From: Actinomycetota bacterium
Lineage (GTDB): Bacteria; Actinomycetota; Actinomycetes; Actinomycetales; Actinomycetaceae
Assembly (NCBI GenBank): GCA_019425105.1
Contig: JAHYYD010000056.1
Span: forward strand, 1-10,826
Direction of reading: 5' to 3'
Length of the DNA stretch: 10,826 nt
Below are positions 1 through 6,170 of the stretch, one piece after another. The notes below the pieces were generated by a model. The model saw only the letters and a program-made list of their open reading frames with translations, ran no database searches and was not told the DNA's origin. A program made the translations under genes and the position numbers. Positions within the stretch are counted from its first letter, which is position 1; each line of letters begins with the position of its first letter.

Positions 1-92
1 CCGGGCATCTCGTCTTCGGGCGTGCGGTGCCAGTCGGCGGCAGCGTAGATGGTGAGCGCGAGCATTGCGACGACGAGGGCGATTCTGACCAT
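1..92 (-). CDS. PLDc_N-like small membrane protein (5' end only)
   Basis: This is the first 30 codons of a minus-strand gene that continues past the left edge. It starts at ATG (92-90) and reads MVRIALVVAMLALTIYAAAD, followed by WHRTPEDEMPG. A hydrophobic helix right after the start, then an acidic 'D-W-x-x-T-P-E-D' turn, is the pattern I associate with the actinobacterial phospholipase-D nuclease N-terminal (PLDc_N) family. These are short proteins with two membrane helices and no known enzymatic activity. The second helix (usually after 'PKW') would lie outside the window. It is downstream of ribokinase on the same strand, 78 bases after its stop. No Shine-Dalgarno sequence sits at normal spacing, but TATGCT lies 6 bases before the ATG, so a leaderless transcript is possible. 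The family call rests on 31 residues and is moderate. Confidence 0.6.
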   Translation of the reverse strand, partial: MVRIALVVAMLALTIYAAADWHRTPEDEMP

Positions 93-109
93 GCCCCTAG
101 CATAGGGGC
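93..109 (-). promoter_or_regulatory. Perfect 7-bp inverted repeat with embedded -10-like box before the PLDc_N-like start
   Basis: GCCCCTA (93-99), a 3-base loop, then TAGGGGC (103-109) form a perfect hairpin touching the start codon of the left-edge gene. Read on the minus strand, it contains TATGCT (104-99), a TAnnnT-type -10 box. Six bases separate this box from the ATG, the spacing expected for a leaderless start. No good -35 is visible. It could instead be a weak terminator for ribokinase, but no T-tract follows. Confidence 0.35.
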
Positions 110-170
110 GTGGGGCGCCTCACGCTGGCGCGTTCACTCCCGGAGCAATCGGGGGCGCTGCGCGTGGCGT

Positions 171-1076
171 TTAGGCGCGCGTCACGCGGGGGAGTGCTGC
201 GTACGAGGGGGCGGCGCCGGGCGCGAGGACCGCGGTCGAGCCAGCCCGGATACCGTCGGCCACGGCCTCGTCGAAGGGCTTGCCGAGGGCCATGGCGGCG
301 GCCAGCGCGCCCACGCACGCGTCCCCGGCCCCCGTGGTGTCCACGGCCTCGCCGAGGGTGAGGGCGGGGCAGTGCCCGGCCTCGCTGCCCGACGCCCACG
401 CAGCCCCATCCGCGCCCAGGGTGACCATGACGTGCTTGGGGCCGAGGCCTCGCAGCGCCCGCGCGACGCCGATCGCCTCCATGGGGCTGGCGGGGGCGGG
501 CATACCGAGCGTGAGGCCGGCCTCCGTCTCGTTGACAACGAGGATGTCCGTGCGCGCCATGAGCGCCGGGTCTGTCGGGCGCGCGGGGGCGAGGTTGAGC
601 AGGACGCGCGCGCCGAAAGAATGCGCCCACGCGAGGGCTTCGGCGTTGGCGCGCTCGGGGATCTCCGCCTGGAGGACGACGATGTCGGAGGGGGCGGGGA
701 ACAACGAGGCCTTGGCTGGTGTGATGCTCACAGTCGCGTTCGCGCCTGCGTCCAGGATGATCGTGTTCTCTCCCGATGCGGCCACCGTGATGAGTGCGGT
801 TCCCGAGGGGCCGTCGGCCTCGCGCAGGTGCGTGACGTCCACGCCGTGGGATGCCAGGTCGCAGCGCAGGCGCTGGCCCGAGGGGTCTGAGCCGAGCGCG
901 CCGACAAAGACCACGGTCGTCCCCGAGTGTGCGGCGGCGGCCGCCTGGTTCGCGCCTTTGCCGCCGAGGCTGTAGGTGAGCGAGGTGCCAGAGAGTGTTT
1001 CGCCGGGGGAGGGGAAACGGTCGACCGTGACCGTGACATCCTGGTTGATGGAACCGACGACAATGACGCGTGCCAT
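171..1076 (-). CDS. rbsK: Ribokinase (PfkB-family carbohydrate kinase)
   Basis: This 301-residue cytoplasmic kinase is predicted to phosphorylate D-ribose to ribose-5-phosphate with ATP, feeding the pentose phosphate pathway. The N-terminus has the ribokinase-type motif GSINQDVTV (residues 8-16) and P-x-P-G-E-T (22-27). PfkB signature 1, GGKGANQA, is at 38-45, and signature 2, DTTGAGD, is at 246-252, with Asp252 the catalytic base by family analogy. Length matches RbsK (about 300). The frame stays open upstream to 1445, but the ATG at 1076 is chosen because AAAGGAG (1088-1082) lies 5 bases before it and the protein begins exactly where family members do. It is transcribed away from the transporter at 1375, so the two may share control. 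The kinase family is certain; ribose as the substrate is inferred from the motifs. Confidence 0.92.
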   Translation of the reverse strand: MARVIVVGSINQDVTVTVDRFPSPGETLSGTSLTYSLGGKGANQAAAAAHSGTTVVFVGALGSDPSGQRLRCDLASHGVDVTHLREADGPSGTALITVAASGENTIILDAGANATVSITPAKASLFPAPSDIVVLQAEIPERANAEALAWAHSFGARVLLNLAPARPTDPALMARTDILVVNETEAGLTLGMPAPASPMEAIGVARALRGLGPKHVMVTLGADGAAWASGSEAGHCPALTLGEAVDTTGAGDACVGALAAAMALGKPFDEAVADGIRAGSTAVLAPGAAPSYAALPRVTRA

Positions 1077-1374
1077 GAGCGCTCCTTTGCGATGGGATGC
1101 TCTATTGTGCCACGTCACAGTGGTGTCGTCGCGTATTTTGGTGCCTCGTAGGTGGAGTCGTTGGTGCGCGCGTTGAACGATAGCGAGAGTTAAGCGCAGC
1201 TTCATTCGCGCACTAGTTTCCTGCAATACTGCTAAACGGTTGATTTGTGGTGAACTAATCGCCGTGCGCACGCTCCGATTCTTCATCTCATCACGGGCGG
1301 CAGGCTCCACCTGCCGCGTCGCCACCGTCCCCTCACAGGTGATCCGAGGGGCGGCCTCGGCCCCCGCGCTCAAC
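1077..1374. other. Divergent intergenic region between rbsK and the MFS gene
   Basis: This spacer of about 300 bases must hold the promoters of both divergent genes. The middle (about 1170-1260) is clearly more AT-rich than the flanks. The best plus-strand promoter guess is TTCATT (1201-1206), an 18-base gap, then AATACT (1225-1230). The -35 is poor. On the minus strand only the rbsK ribosome binding site is convincing. From about 1270 the GC content rises and the MFS frame is already open, so part of this stretch could belong to a longer MFS N-terminus. I found no convincing operator palindrome. Confidence 0.4.
1297..1317. repeat. Perfect 8-bp inverted repeat in the MFS leader region
   Basis: GCGGCAGG (1297-1304), loop CTCCA, CCTGCCGC (1310-1317) form a perfect GC-rich stem about 58 bases before the preferred MFS start. 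No T-run follows, so it is not a standard terminator. It could act as a leader structure. Its right arm lies in the 12-mer CACCTGCCGCGT (1308-1319), which also begins the first two 17-bp tandem units at 10313 and 10330. Confidence 0.5.
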
Positions 1375-2697
1375 ATGCGCACCGTCGCCACGGACGGCGA
1401 ATACGCGGACGGCCCGGCGCGCGTCCTCCTCCCGCTCCTCGGCATCTACGCCCTCGGCACCGTCTCCCTCCAGGGCTTCAACCTCGTCTACCTGCGCGTC
1501 GCCCAAGACATCGGCGCGGGGGACGCCTCCGGCCTGATCACCGCGATTCCCGGCATCGTCCTCGGCGTCGCCTGCTTCCTGTACGGGACCCTCGGCGACT
1601 TCATCCCGCTGCGACGCATCGTCGACGTGGGCATCGCCCTCATCGTGGCCGGGTCGCTGCTCGGCTTTGTCTTCTCCTCGTCCCTGGTTGGCGTCATCGT
1701 CGCGCGCGCCCTCCAAACCCTCGGATACCAGGCGGCCGCCTCCGCGTACATGATCCTGGCGACCGCGATCCGCGACCCGAAGAAACGAGGCCTCTACGTG
1801 GGCCTCATGTGCGCGGCCTTCCAGGGCGGCACCGCGATCGGGATGCTCTCGGGCGGCATTCTCGCCGACATCAACTGGGCGCTCCTCCTCCTCATCCCCC
1901 TGGCCGGCCTGGCGTGCCTGCCCATCATGGGGCGGCGCGTGCCTGCGCGTGCGCACGCCGGCCGCGTCGATATCGTCGGCCTCGCGATCTTCTCCTCCCT
2001 GGCGCTCCTGCTCACCCTGGCCGCAGCGAACCCCCGCTGGTGGCTCATCGCCGGCCTCGTCCTCGGCGGCGTCTTGTTCTGGCGCTACATCGGGCGTGCG
2101 CGCGCCCCCTTCATCACCCGCTCCTTCTTCACGAACGTGCCGTGGGCGCGCTCGATCAGCCTCATCCTGATCGTCTACTGCATGAACTTCACGGTCGCGC
2201 CCCTCATGAACGGTATCGGCACCGCCTACTACGGGCTCACGCCCGCCCAGGTGTCCGTGCGCCTCCTGCCCGCCTACTGCGTCGCCCTCACCACCGCCAT
2301 GACGTCGGGCGCCGTCATGTCCCGCATCGGACGCGGCCGCACCGTGCGCGCGTGCATCGGCTTCATTCTGACGGGCACCGCCCTCCTCGTCCTGTGCATG
2401 AGCATGGGAACGTGGGTCATCACCGCCGCGATGTGCCTCATTTACGCGGGCTTCGGCGCCCTGTTCACGCCCATCTACGACACCGTGTTTGCGACCGTCG
2501 CCCCCGGGCAGAACGGGCGCGCCGTCGCCATGAACGACCTCGCCATGCAGGGCAGCGCCGCGATCGGCATCGGCGTATTCACCCCGCTGCTCGCGTCGGG
2601 CGCATTCCAGGCCGTCGCCCTCGTCTGCGTCGTCGCCGCAGCGACCGGCATCGCGGGCGACTGGCTGCACGAATACCTGTACCGCCGCGGGCGCTGA
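1375..2697 (+). CDS. Major facilitator transporter, TetL/DHA2-like drug:H+ antiporter type
   Basis: This 440-residue integral membrane protein has hydrophobic segments along nearly its whole length. MFS motif A appears as YGTLGDFIPLRR (residues 70-81), an ARALQTLG segment (110-117) matches motif B, and GGTAIGMLSGG (151-161) is the antiporter motif C position. The order and spacing (YG-x-L-x-D, then 'ADINWALLLLIP', then a 'D-I-x-G' linker before the next helices) resemble TetK/TetL-type DHA2 proteins with 14 helices. Proton-driven efflux of a small molecule is therefore likely, with substrate unknown. The start is uncertain. The frame is open from 1240, an in-frame GTG lies at 1339, and neither GTG nor ATG 1375 has a good ribosome binding site. 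ATG 1375 is preferred because the residues before it do not look like family sequence. It is divergent from ribokinase, so sugar or nucleoside transport cannot be excluded. Confidence 0.8.
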   Translation: MRTVATDGEYADGPARVLLPLLGIYALGTVSLQGFNLVYLRVAQDIGAGDASGLITAIPGIVLGVACFLYGTLGDFIPLRRIVDVGIALIVAGSLLGFVFSSSLVGVIVARALQTLGYQAAASAYMILATAIRDPKKRGLYVGLMCAAFQGGTAIGMLSGGILADINWALLLLIPLAGLACLPIMGRRVPARAHAGRVDIVGLAIFSSLALLLTLAAANPRWWLIAGLVLGGVLFWRYIGRARAPFITRSFFTNVPWARSISLILIVYCMNFTVAPLMNGIGTAYYGLTPAQVSVRLLPAYCVALTTAMTSGAVMSRIGRGRTVRACIGFILTGTALLVLCMSMGTWVITAAMCLIYAGFGALFTPIYDTVFATVAPGQNGRAVAMNDLAMQGSAAIGIGVFTPLLASGAFQAVALVCVVAAATGIAGDWLHEYLYRRGR

Positions 2698-2706
2698 GCT
2701 ACTTTC

Positions 2707-2778
2707 TCACCCGCGGTGCATGCGCGCGAGGAGCGCGAGTGGTCGCGCTCGTCGGCGTGCGGTTGCTCGTTGCATCAT
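2707..2778 (-). pseudogene. Truncated start of a fourth tandem lipoprotein gene
   Basis: This 23-codon ORF begins with ATG (2778-2776) and reads MMQRATARRRARPLALLAR, then MHRG and stop. Its ATGA start overlaps the stop of the preceding lipoprotein by exactly 4 bases, as at every other lipoprotein junction of the operon. Its ARPLALLA is identical to the signal-peptide segment of the two upstream paralogues and lies at the same distance from the start (residues 11-18, against 11-18 in the gene at 3386 and 14-21 in the gene at 2775). The similarity stops there: no lipobox, no mature domain. I read it as a deletion remnant of a fourth copy. The alternative is that only the hairpin repeat was copied here and the frame is fortuitous. 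Confidence 0.55.
2726..2754. repeat. Third, imperfect copy of the lipoprotein hairpin repeat
   Basis: Bases 2726-2750 match 25 of 25 with 3328-3352 and 3930-3954. The perfect core stem here is 8 bp: GAGCGCGA (2731-2738), loop GTGG, TCGCGCTC (2743-2750). The outer stem is broken by one G/G mismatch. It sits between the convergent MFS and lipoprotein genes and might serve as a hairpin terminator, but there is no T-tract on either strand. Confidence 0.75.
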
Positions 2779-3389
2779 CCCTGTCCTGAGGGTGGAAGGT
2801 TGGGGTCGAACCAGTCGGGGATGCGCCCCGGCTGGTCGATCAGCTGCGGCGGGTTGCCAGTGGACCCATCCGTTGGAGTGCCTGTCGTGTAGTAGTAGGT
2901 GGAGGTTTGCTCGCCCAGTCGTGTCGTCGCGGAGACCACGGCGTGGTATTCCTCGTTAGTCCACATGTAATCGACGATCTCAACTCCGCCGGATGTCCAG
3001 CGTTTTTCGGATAGCTCGAATCCGAGGGGGAGGAGACGTGCGCTGTAGGTTTCGCGGATGAGGTCGGTGTCCAGCTCGGTGAAGAAGAACATGCGCGAAT
3101 GGAACGAGCAGATGGTCTTGCCATTTTTGGGATAAGTGTCGATCGAGTAGCTGTTCTTGTACGCCATGAAGTTCTCGGCGGTGACAACTTCGTTGCGCGC
3201 GGCGATGATGGTGGGCTCGATGTCGCGCTGGAAGGCCTCGACGGACTTAACCTGTGGGCTAAACGGGTTCATGGATCCTCCGAAAAACGGTGCGCACGCG
3301 GTGGTGCACAGCGCCAGGAGGGCGCAGGCGAGGAGCGCGAGTGGTCGCGCTCCTCGCACCGGTGGAGTAGGTTTTGTCATCCGTGTCAT
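2775..3389 (-). CDS. Lipoprotein of unknown family, tandem paralogue 3 of 3
   Basis: This 204-residue predicted lipoprotein has basic residues, then the hydrophobic stretch ARPLALLACALLALCTTAC with Cys32 as the probable lipidated residue (lipobox T-T-A-C, non-ideal at -3). The mature part begins APFFGG and has a helical 'EAFQRDIEPTIIAARNE' region, a Phe/Tyr-rich 'MFFFTELDTD' strand, the family block GFELSEKRWTS, WTNEEYHA, TTRLGEQ, and a C-terminal DQPGRIPDWFDPNLPP. It would be anchored to the outer face of the cytoplasmic membrane. The start is the ATG of an ATGA overlap with the previous paralogue's stop. No Shine-Dalgarno sequence precedes it, so translation probably depends on reinitiation. 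I do not recognise the family; a distant resemblance to mycobacterial LppA-type lipoproteins is only an impression. Its place behind a lipase-like gene suggests an immunity or partner role. Confidence 0.88.
   Translation of the reverse strand: MTRMTKPTPPVRGARPLALLACALLALCTTACAPFFGGSMNPFSPQVKSVEAFQRDIEPTIIAARNEVVTAENFMAYKNSYSIDTYPKNGKTICSFHSRMFFFTELDTDLIRETYSARLLPLGFELSEKRWTSGGVEIVDYMWTNEEYHAVVSATTRLGEQTSTYYYTTGTPTDGSTGNPPQLIDQPGRIPDWFDPNLPPSGQG
3256..3357. repeat. 102-bp direct repeat, copy 1 (signal-peptide region of paralogue 3)
   Basis: Bases 3256-3357 and 3858-3959 are identical except for one base (G at 3303, C at 3905), at a constant offset of 602. The rest of the two genes differs at many positions, so this block was homogenised recently or is under strong nucleotide-level constraint. 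Confidence 0.9.
3328..3357. repeat. 30-bp perfect hairpin inside a lipoprotein signal-peptide sequence
   Basis: GCGAGGAGCGCGA, loop GTGG, TCGCGCTCCTCGC form a perfect 13-bp stem with a 4-base loop. In the minus-strand mRNA it starts 32 bases after the first base of the start codon and encodes the ARPLALLA part of the signal peptide. An identical element is at 3930-3959. Confidence 0.9.
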
Positions 3390-3982
3390 GCGGGTGGGAG
3401 GTTGGGGTCGAACCAGTCGGGGATGCGTCCGGGCTGGTCGATCATCTGCTGGGGATCGTCAGTTGATCCGTCCGAGGGGTTTCCCTGTGTGTAGTAGTAC
3501 GTGGAGGTCTGCTCGCCCAGTCGTGTCGTCGCTGATACGACGGCGTGGTATTCCTCGTTAATCCACAGGTAGTCGACGATCTCGACTCCGTTGGAGGTCC
3601 AGCGCTTTTCGGAGAGCTCAAATCCGAGAGGGATGAGGCGTTCGCTGTAGATCTCGCGGATGTGGTCCGTGTCCAGCTCGGTGAAGAAGAACATGCGTGA
3701 GTGGAGAGAATATACGGGCTTTCCGTCCTCCTGGGTCCTGTAGATGGTGTAGTTGTTCTTGTATGCCATGAAGTTCTCGGCGGTGAGGAGCTCGTTGCGC
3801 GCGGAGATGATGGTGGGCTCGAGGTCGCGCTGGAAGGCCTCGATGGATTTGACCTGGGGGCTAAACGGGTTCATGGATCCTCCGAAAAACGGTGCGCACG
3901 CGGTCGTGCACAGCGCCAGGAGGGCGCAGGCGAGGAGCGCGAGTGGTCGCGCTCCTCGCCTGCGCAGGAGGCGTGTGGTCAT
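3386..3982 (-). CDS. Lipoprotein of unknown family, tandem paralogue 2 of 3
   Basis: This 198-residue predicted lipoprotein is the closest relative of the next gene in the operon. The signal peptide has four to five arginines (MTTRLLRRRGAR), then PLALLACALLALCTTAC with Cys29 as lipidation candidate. The mature domain keeps all family blocks: EAFQRDLEPTII, MFFFTELDTDHI, GFELSEKRWTS, NEEYHAVVSATTRLGEQ and the C-terminal QPGRIPDWFDPNLPP. It differs mainly in the loop after 'NNYTIY' and in the Asp/Ser-rich linker before the C-terminal motif. ATGA overlaps link it to both neighbours, and no ribosome binding site precedes it. The first 102 bases shared with the neighbouring copy are nearly identical at DNA level. 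Function is unknown; membrane-surface location is well supported, an immunity role is inferred. Confidence 0.88.
   Translation of the reverse strand: MTTRLLRRRGARPLALLACALLALCTTACAPFFGGSMNPFSPQVKSIEAFQRDLEPTIISARNELLTAENFMAYKNNYTIYRTQEDGKPVYSLHSRMFFFTELDTDHIREIYSERLIPLGFELSEKRWTSNGVEIVDYLWINEEYHAVVSATTRLGEQTSTYYYTQGNPSDGSTDDPQQMIDQPGRIPDWFDPNLPPA
3858..3959. repeat. 102-bp direct repeat, copy 2 (signal-peptide region of paralogue 2)
   Basis: This is the partner of 3256-3357, with one mismatch in 102 bases. It covers the end of the signal peptide, the lipobox and the first residues of the mature lipoprotein. Confidence 0.9.
3930..3959. repeat. 30-bp perfect hairpin inside a lipoprotein signal-peptide sequence
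   Basis: This is the same 13-bp stem and GTGG loop as at 3328-3357. It begins 23 bases after the first base of this gene's start codon in the mRNA. The first paralogue (3979-4557) has no such element. Confidence 0.9.
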
Positions 3983-4557
3983 TTCTGGTCTGCGGGTGGG
4001 AGGTTGGGGTCGAACCAGTCGGGAGTGCGTCCAGGCTGGTCGATCATCTGCTTGGGATCACCGTTGGATCCGTCTGAGGGGTTACCTACCGTGTAGTAGC
4101 GGGTCGCGCTTTGCTCGCCGAGCCGTGTTGTTGACACTACGGCGGCGTGGTACTCCTCATTGGTCCAGAGGAATTGGACAATATCAACTCCGTTGGAGGT
4201 CCAGCGTTTTTCGGATAGCTCAAATCCGAGGGGGAGGAGGTGCTTGTTGTAGGTGTCGCGGATGTGGTCCGTGTCCAGGTCACTGAAGTAATACAGGCGG
4301 GTGTGGACAGAATAGAGTGGGCCCTGGGCAGACCCGAAACTGCCGATGAAGTCTCCGTTTACGTAGGCAATGAAGTTCTCGGCGGTGACGAGCTCGTTGC
4401 GCGCGGCGATGATGGTGGGCTCGAGATCGTGCTGGAAGGCCTCGATGGATTTAGCTGGGGTAGTACTCGGGGTCATGGCTCCTCCAAGAAGCGACGTGCA
4501 TGCAGCGCACGCGATGGTTGATGCGAGTGCAATAAGGGGAATTAGGAGTTTTTTCAT
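3979..4557 (-). CDS. Lipoprotein of unknown family, tandem paralogue 1 of 3 (most divergent)
   Basis: This 192-residue predicted lipoprotein directly follows the hydrolase gene. The signal peptide, MKKLLIPLIALASTIACAAC, differs completely from the other two copies. Alignment of the downstream G-G-x-M-x-P puts the lipidated residue at Cys20, though Cys17 (T-I-A-C) is possible. The mature domain has the same framework: EAFQHDLEPTIIAARNE, a Tyr-rich 'LYYFSDLDTDHI', GFELSEKRWTS, WTNEEYHA, TTRLGEQ, QPGRTPDWFDPNLPP. The middle loop is different. The start overlaps the hydrolase stop (ATGA). A GGAGG lies 11 bases upstream, so unlike its two sisters it has a plausible ribosome binding site. Being adjacent to the hydrolase, it is the best candidate for that protein's cognate partner. 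Confidence 0.88.
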   Translation of the reverse strand: MKKLLIPLIALASTIACAACTSLLGGAMTPSTTPAKSIEAFQHDLEPTIIAARNELVTAENFIAYVNGDFIGSFGSAQGPLYSVHTRLYYFSDLDTDHIRDTYNKHLLPLGFELSEKRWTSNGVDIVQFLWTNEEYHAAVVSTTRLGEQSATRYYTVGNPSDGSNGDPKQMIDQPGRTPDWFDPNLPPADQK

Positions 4558-6170
4558 GAGGGGGGATTGCCTCCGATGACACTGGCGATATCTCGGTTCG
4601 CCTGGGTGTCCTTCTGGAAGTAGCCGCTATGTTGATCCCAAGGGGTATAGAAGCTCGGAGCGGGACCGACATCACCGGAGAGGTGCGTGTACCCGTCCAT
4701 CTTGTCGGGGTTCTTCCCGAACGAGTCATCCGGGCCCACGCCCTGTACAACGTCATGCAGATATGGGGCAGCACTGACGTAGAGATGCCCCGGCTGAACG
4801 TGGAACTCGGCCACGTCCTGAACGCCCGAGCCGGGCGAGCCGAATTGAACCAGGTCGTCGATGACGCCATCTCCTACCAGAGTTGCGGCGATGCCCGCCG
4901 TGGTCGAGCCGTAGGAGTGGCTGGCGACGGTGATATGCGCGTCGCCAGCTCCGTGCTCGCGAGCCGCGTCGATACCGGTCAGGAAGTTGGCGAGCTTCGT
5001 GGCACCCGCCTGAGCCATGTCGGTGTTTGACGCCTCGATGAGGCCCGGAGGCGCATCGTATCCGAAGAACGAGACCATCGCGACTGTTTCGCCGGGCTTG
5101 GTTGCGTCTTTCGCTGCTTCTCGCATGACTGTGGCATGTTCGTCGTAATCGAGGATGGAACCGTCCTTGCCGTTCCCTGCAACGCTCGTGGTCATGCCGG
5201 GAACAATAACCCCGATGTGATCGGCGTCGTCCGGATTATTCTGCGAGACAGCCGCGAGGATGTTCGGTCCGCTCGGATCAAGCTGCATCAGGTAGCGAGG
5301 AACACCGTCGGACTCCTGCTTGAGAGTCTCGTCAATTTGATCCAAAGCCTTGACGCGGTCCGTAAGGCGTTTCAATTCCAGAACAACATGGGGGCTATTA
5401 CTAAAGCGGTGCTCCGCAATGTACGCGTCCAGCTCTTCTTTGGCCTGCTTCTGGAGGCGGGGCAGCATGATCCGGTTCGCCTGATTGCGCGACGTGTAGT
5501 CGACGCCATCAAGGTTGCCGATGACGTCCGGATGCTGCTCGATCATCCACTGCTTGTCCTTGTCGGATAGGGAGTTCCACCAGGACGCAACTTCCTGAGC
5601 TGAGGCACCAGCGGGGGGCAATGAGGGGCGCACCTTGTTCATAGCAGAGTAGTGAACGTTGTTATCGTAGGTTCCCGCGTCCAATGCAGACATTTTCTGC
5701 GAGAGGGAATCGACGAGCTCCCGTGCCCGCGTGAGGGCAGTGTTGACACGCTCCTGTGCAGTGTCGACCATGTACTTGATATCGAGGATATTCTTCCCGG
5801 CCTTTTTGAGTTTCTTCACCTGAGCGGCATCCATCGACACGTTCCCGCTCGCGTCAATAGACATGCCCCATGTGCTGGCCAGTTGCTTCGCATCGTCAGC
5901 GTTCGCGCGGACCTCATTGATGCCCTCAGCGCCCTCTGAGGCGATCTCGGCTGAGCTGATGAGGAAGTTAACCTCTTTCTCGATAGCCATCATGCGCTTG
6001 TGCAACGCGACCTTGGCGGCCTTGACCGTTTGGCTTGAACCAACGAGGCTACCCAGTTGATCTGCAAGGCTATCGCCTGCGGCCTGCAGCAGGCGCTGCT
6101 TGTTTTCACACTCCACTGCGTACGTCTGCAGCGGCGCGGATTCCCATTGCTGGATGTCTGTCCAGTTCAC
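4554..6170 (-). CDS. DUF1023 alpha/beta hydrolase with N-terminal helical region
   Basis: In this 538-residue protein, about residues 1-180 are strongly helical, including a likely coiled coil near 'DTAQERVNTALTRARELVDS'. A linker then leads to 'WWNSLSDKDKQWMIEQHPDV' and 'GLDGVD'-type family landmarks (NLDGVDYTSRNQANR). The C-terminal hydrolase spans about 310-538: DDADHIGVIVPGMTTS, VSFFGYDAPP, nucleophile elbow SHSYGS (Ser419), FGSPGSG, an Asp candidate in YLHDVV (Asp473) and HSGYF (His514). These match the PF06259/DUF1023 layout, whose substrate is generally unknown; esterase or lipase activity is inferred. There is no signal peptide or membrane helix. The helical N-terminus and a Y-x-x-x-D near the end (YFQKD) are compatible with type VII secretion but not proof. 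The start is GTG 6170, overlapping the stop of the 25-codon ORF. Base composition is lower in GC than in the flanking genes. Confidence 0.88.
   Translation of the reverse strand: MNWTDIQQWESAPLQTYAVECENKQRLLQAAGDSLADQLGSLVGSSQTVKAAKVALHKRMMAIEKEVNFLISSAEIASEGAEGINEVRANADDAKQLASTWGMSIDASGNVSMDAAQVKKLKKAGKNILDIKYMVDTAQERVNTALTRARELVDSLSQKMSALDAGTYDNNVHYSAMNKVRPSLPPAGASAQEVASWWNSLSDKDKQWMIEQHPDVIGNLDGVDYTSRNQANRIMLPRLQKQAKEELDAYIAEHRFSNSPHVVLELKRLTDRVKALDQIDETLKQESDGVPRYLMQLDPSGPNILAAVSQNNPDDADHIGVIVPGMTTSVAGNGKDGSILDYDEHATVMREAAKDATKPGETVAMVSFFGYDAPPGLIEASNTDMAQAGATKLANFLTGIDAAREHGAGDAHITVASHSYGSTTAGIAATLVGDGVIDDLVQFGSPGSGVQDVAEFHVQPGHLYVSAAPYLHDVVQGVGPDDSFGKNPDKMDGYTHLSGDVGPAPSFYTPWDQHSGYFQKDTQANRDIASVIGGNPPS

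Noticed and set aside
1237..1263. Possible operator with GATT...AATC arms between rbsK and the transporter
   Set aside because: Only four matching bases per arm; too weak to distinguish from chance.
1333..2670. 445-codon open frame on the minus strand opposite the transporter
   Set aside because: It is antisense to a clear membrane protein and consists of Asp/Glu/Arg/Gly-rich low-complexity text, as expected from wobble-GC codons read backwards.
2685..2716. CCGCGGG / CCCGCGG arms around the transporter stop as a bidirectional terminator
   Set aside because: The 7-bp arms are near-palindromic themselves, the loop is 18 bases and there is no T-tract on either strand.
4554..6170. Classical WXG100 or LXG toxin
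   Set aside because: No W-x-G or L-x-G motif is visible in the N-terminal helices. The match is to the DUF1023 hydrolase architecture, so any type VII link remains a hypothesis.
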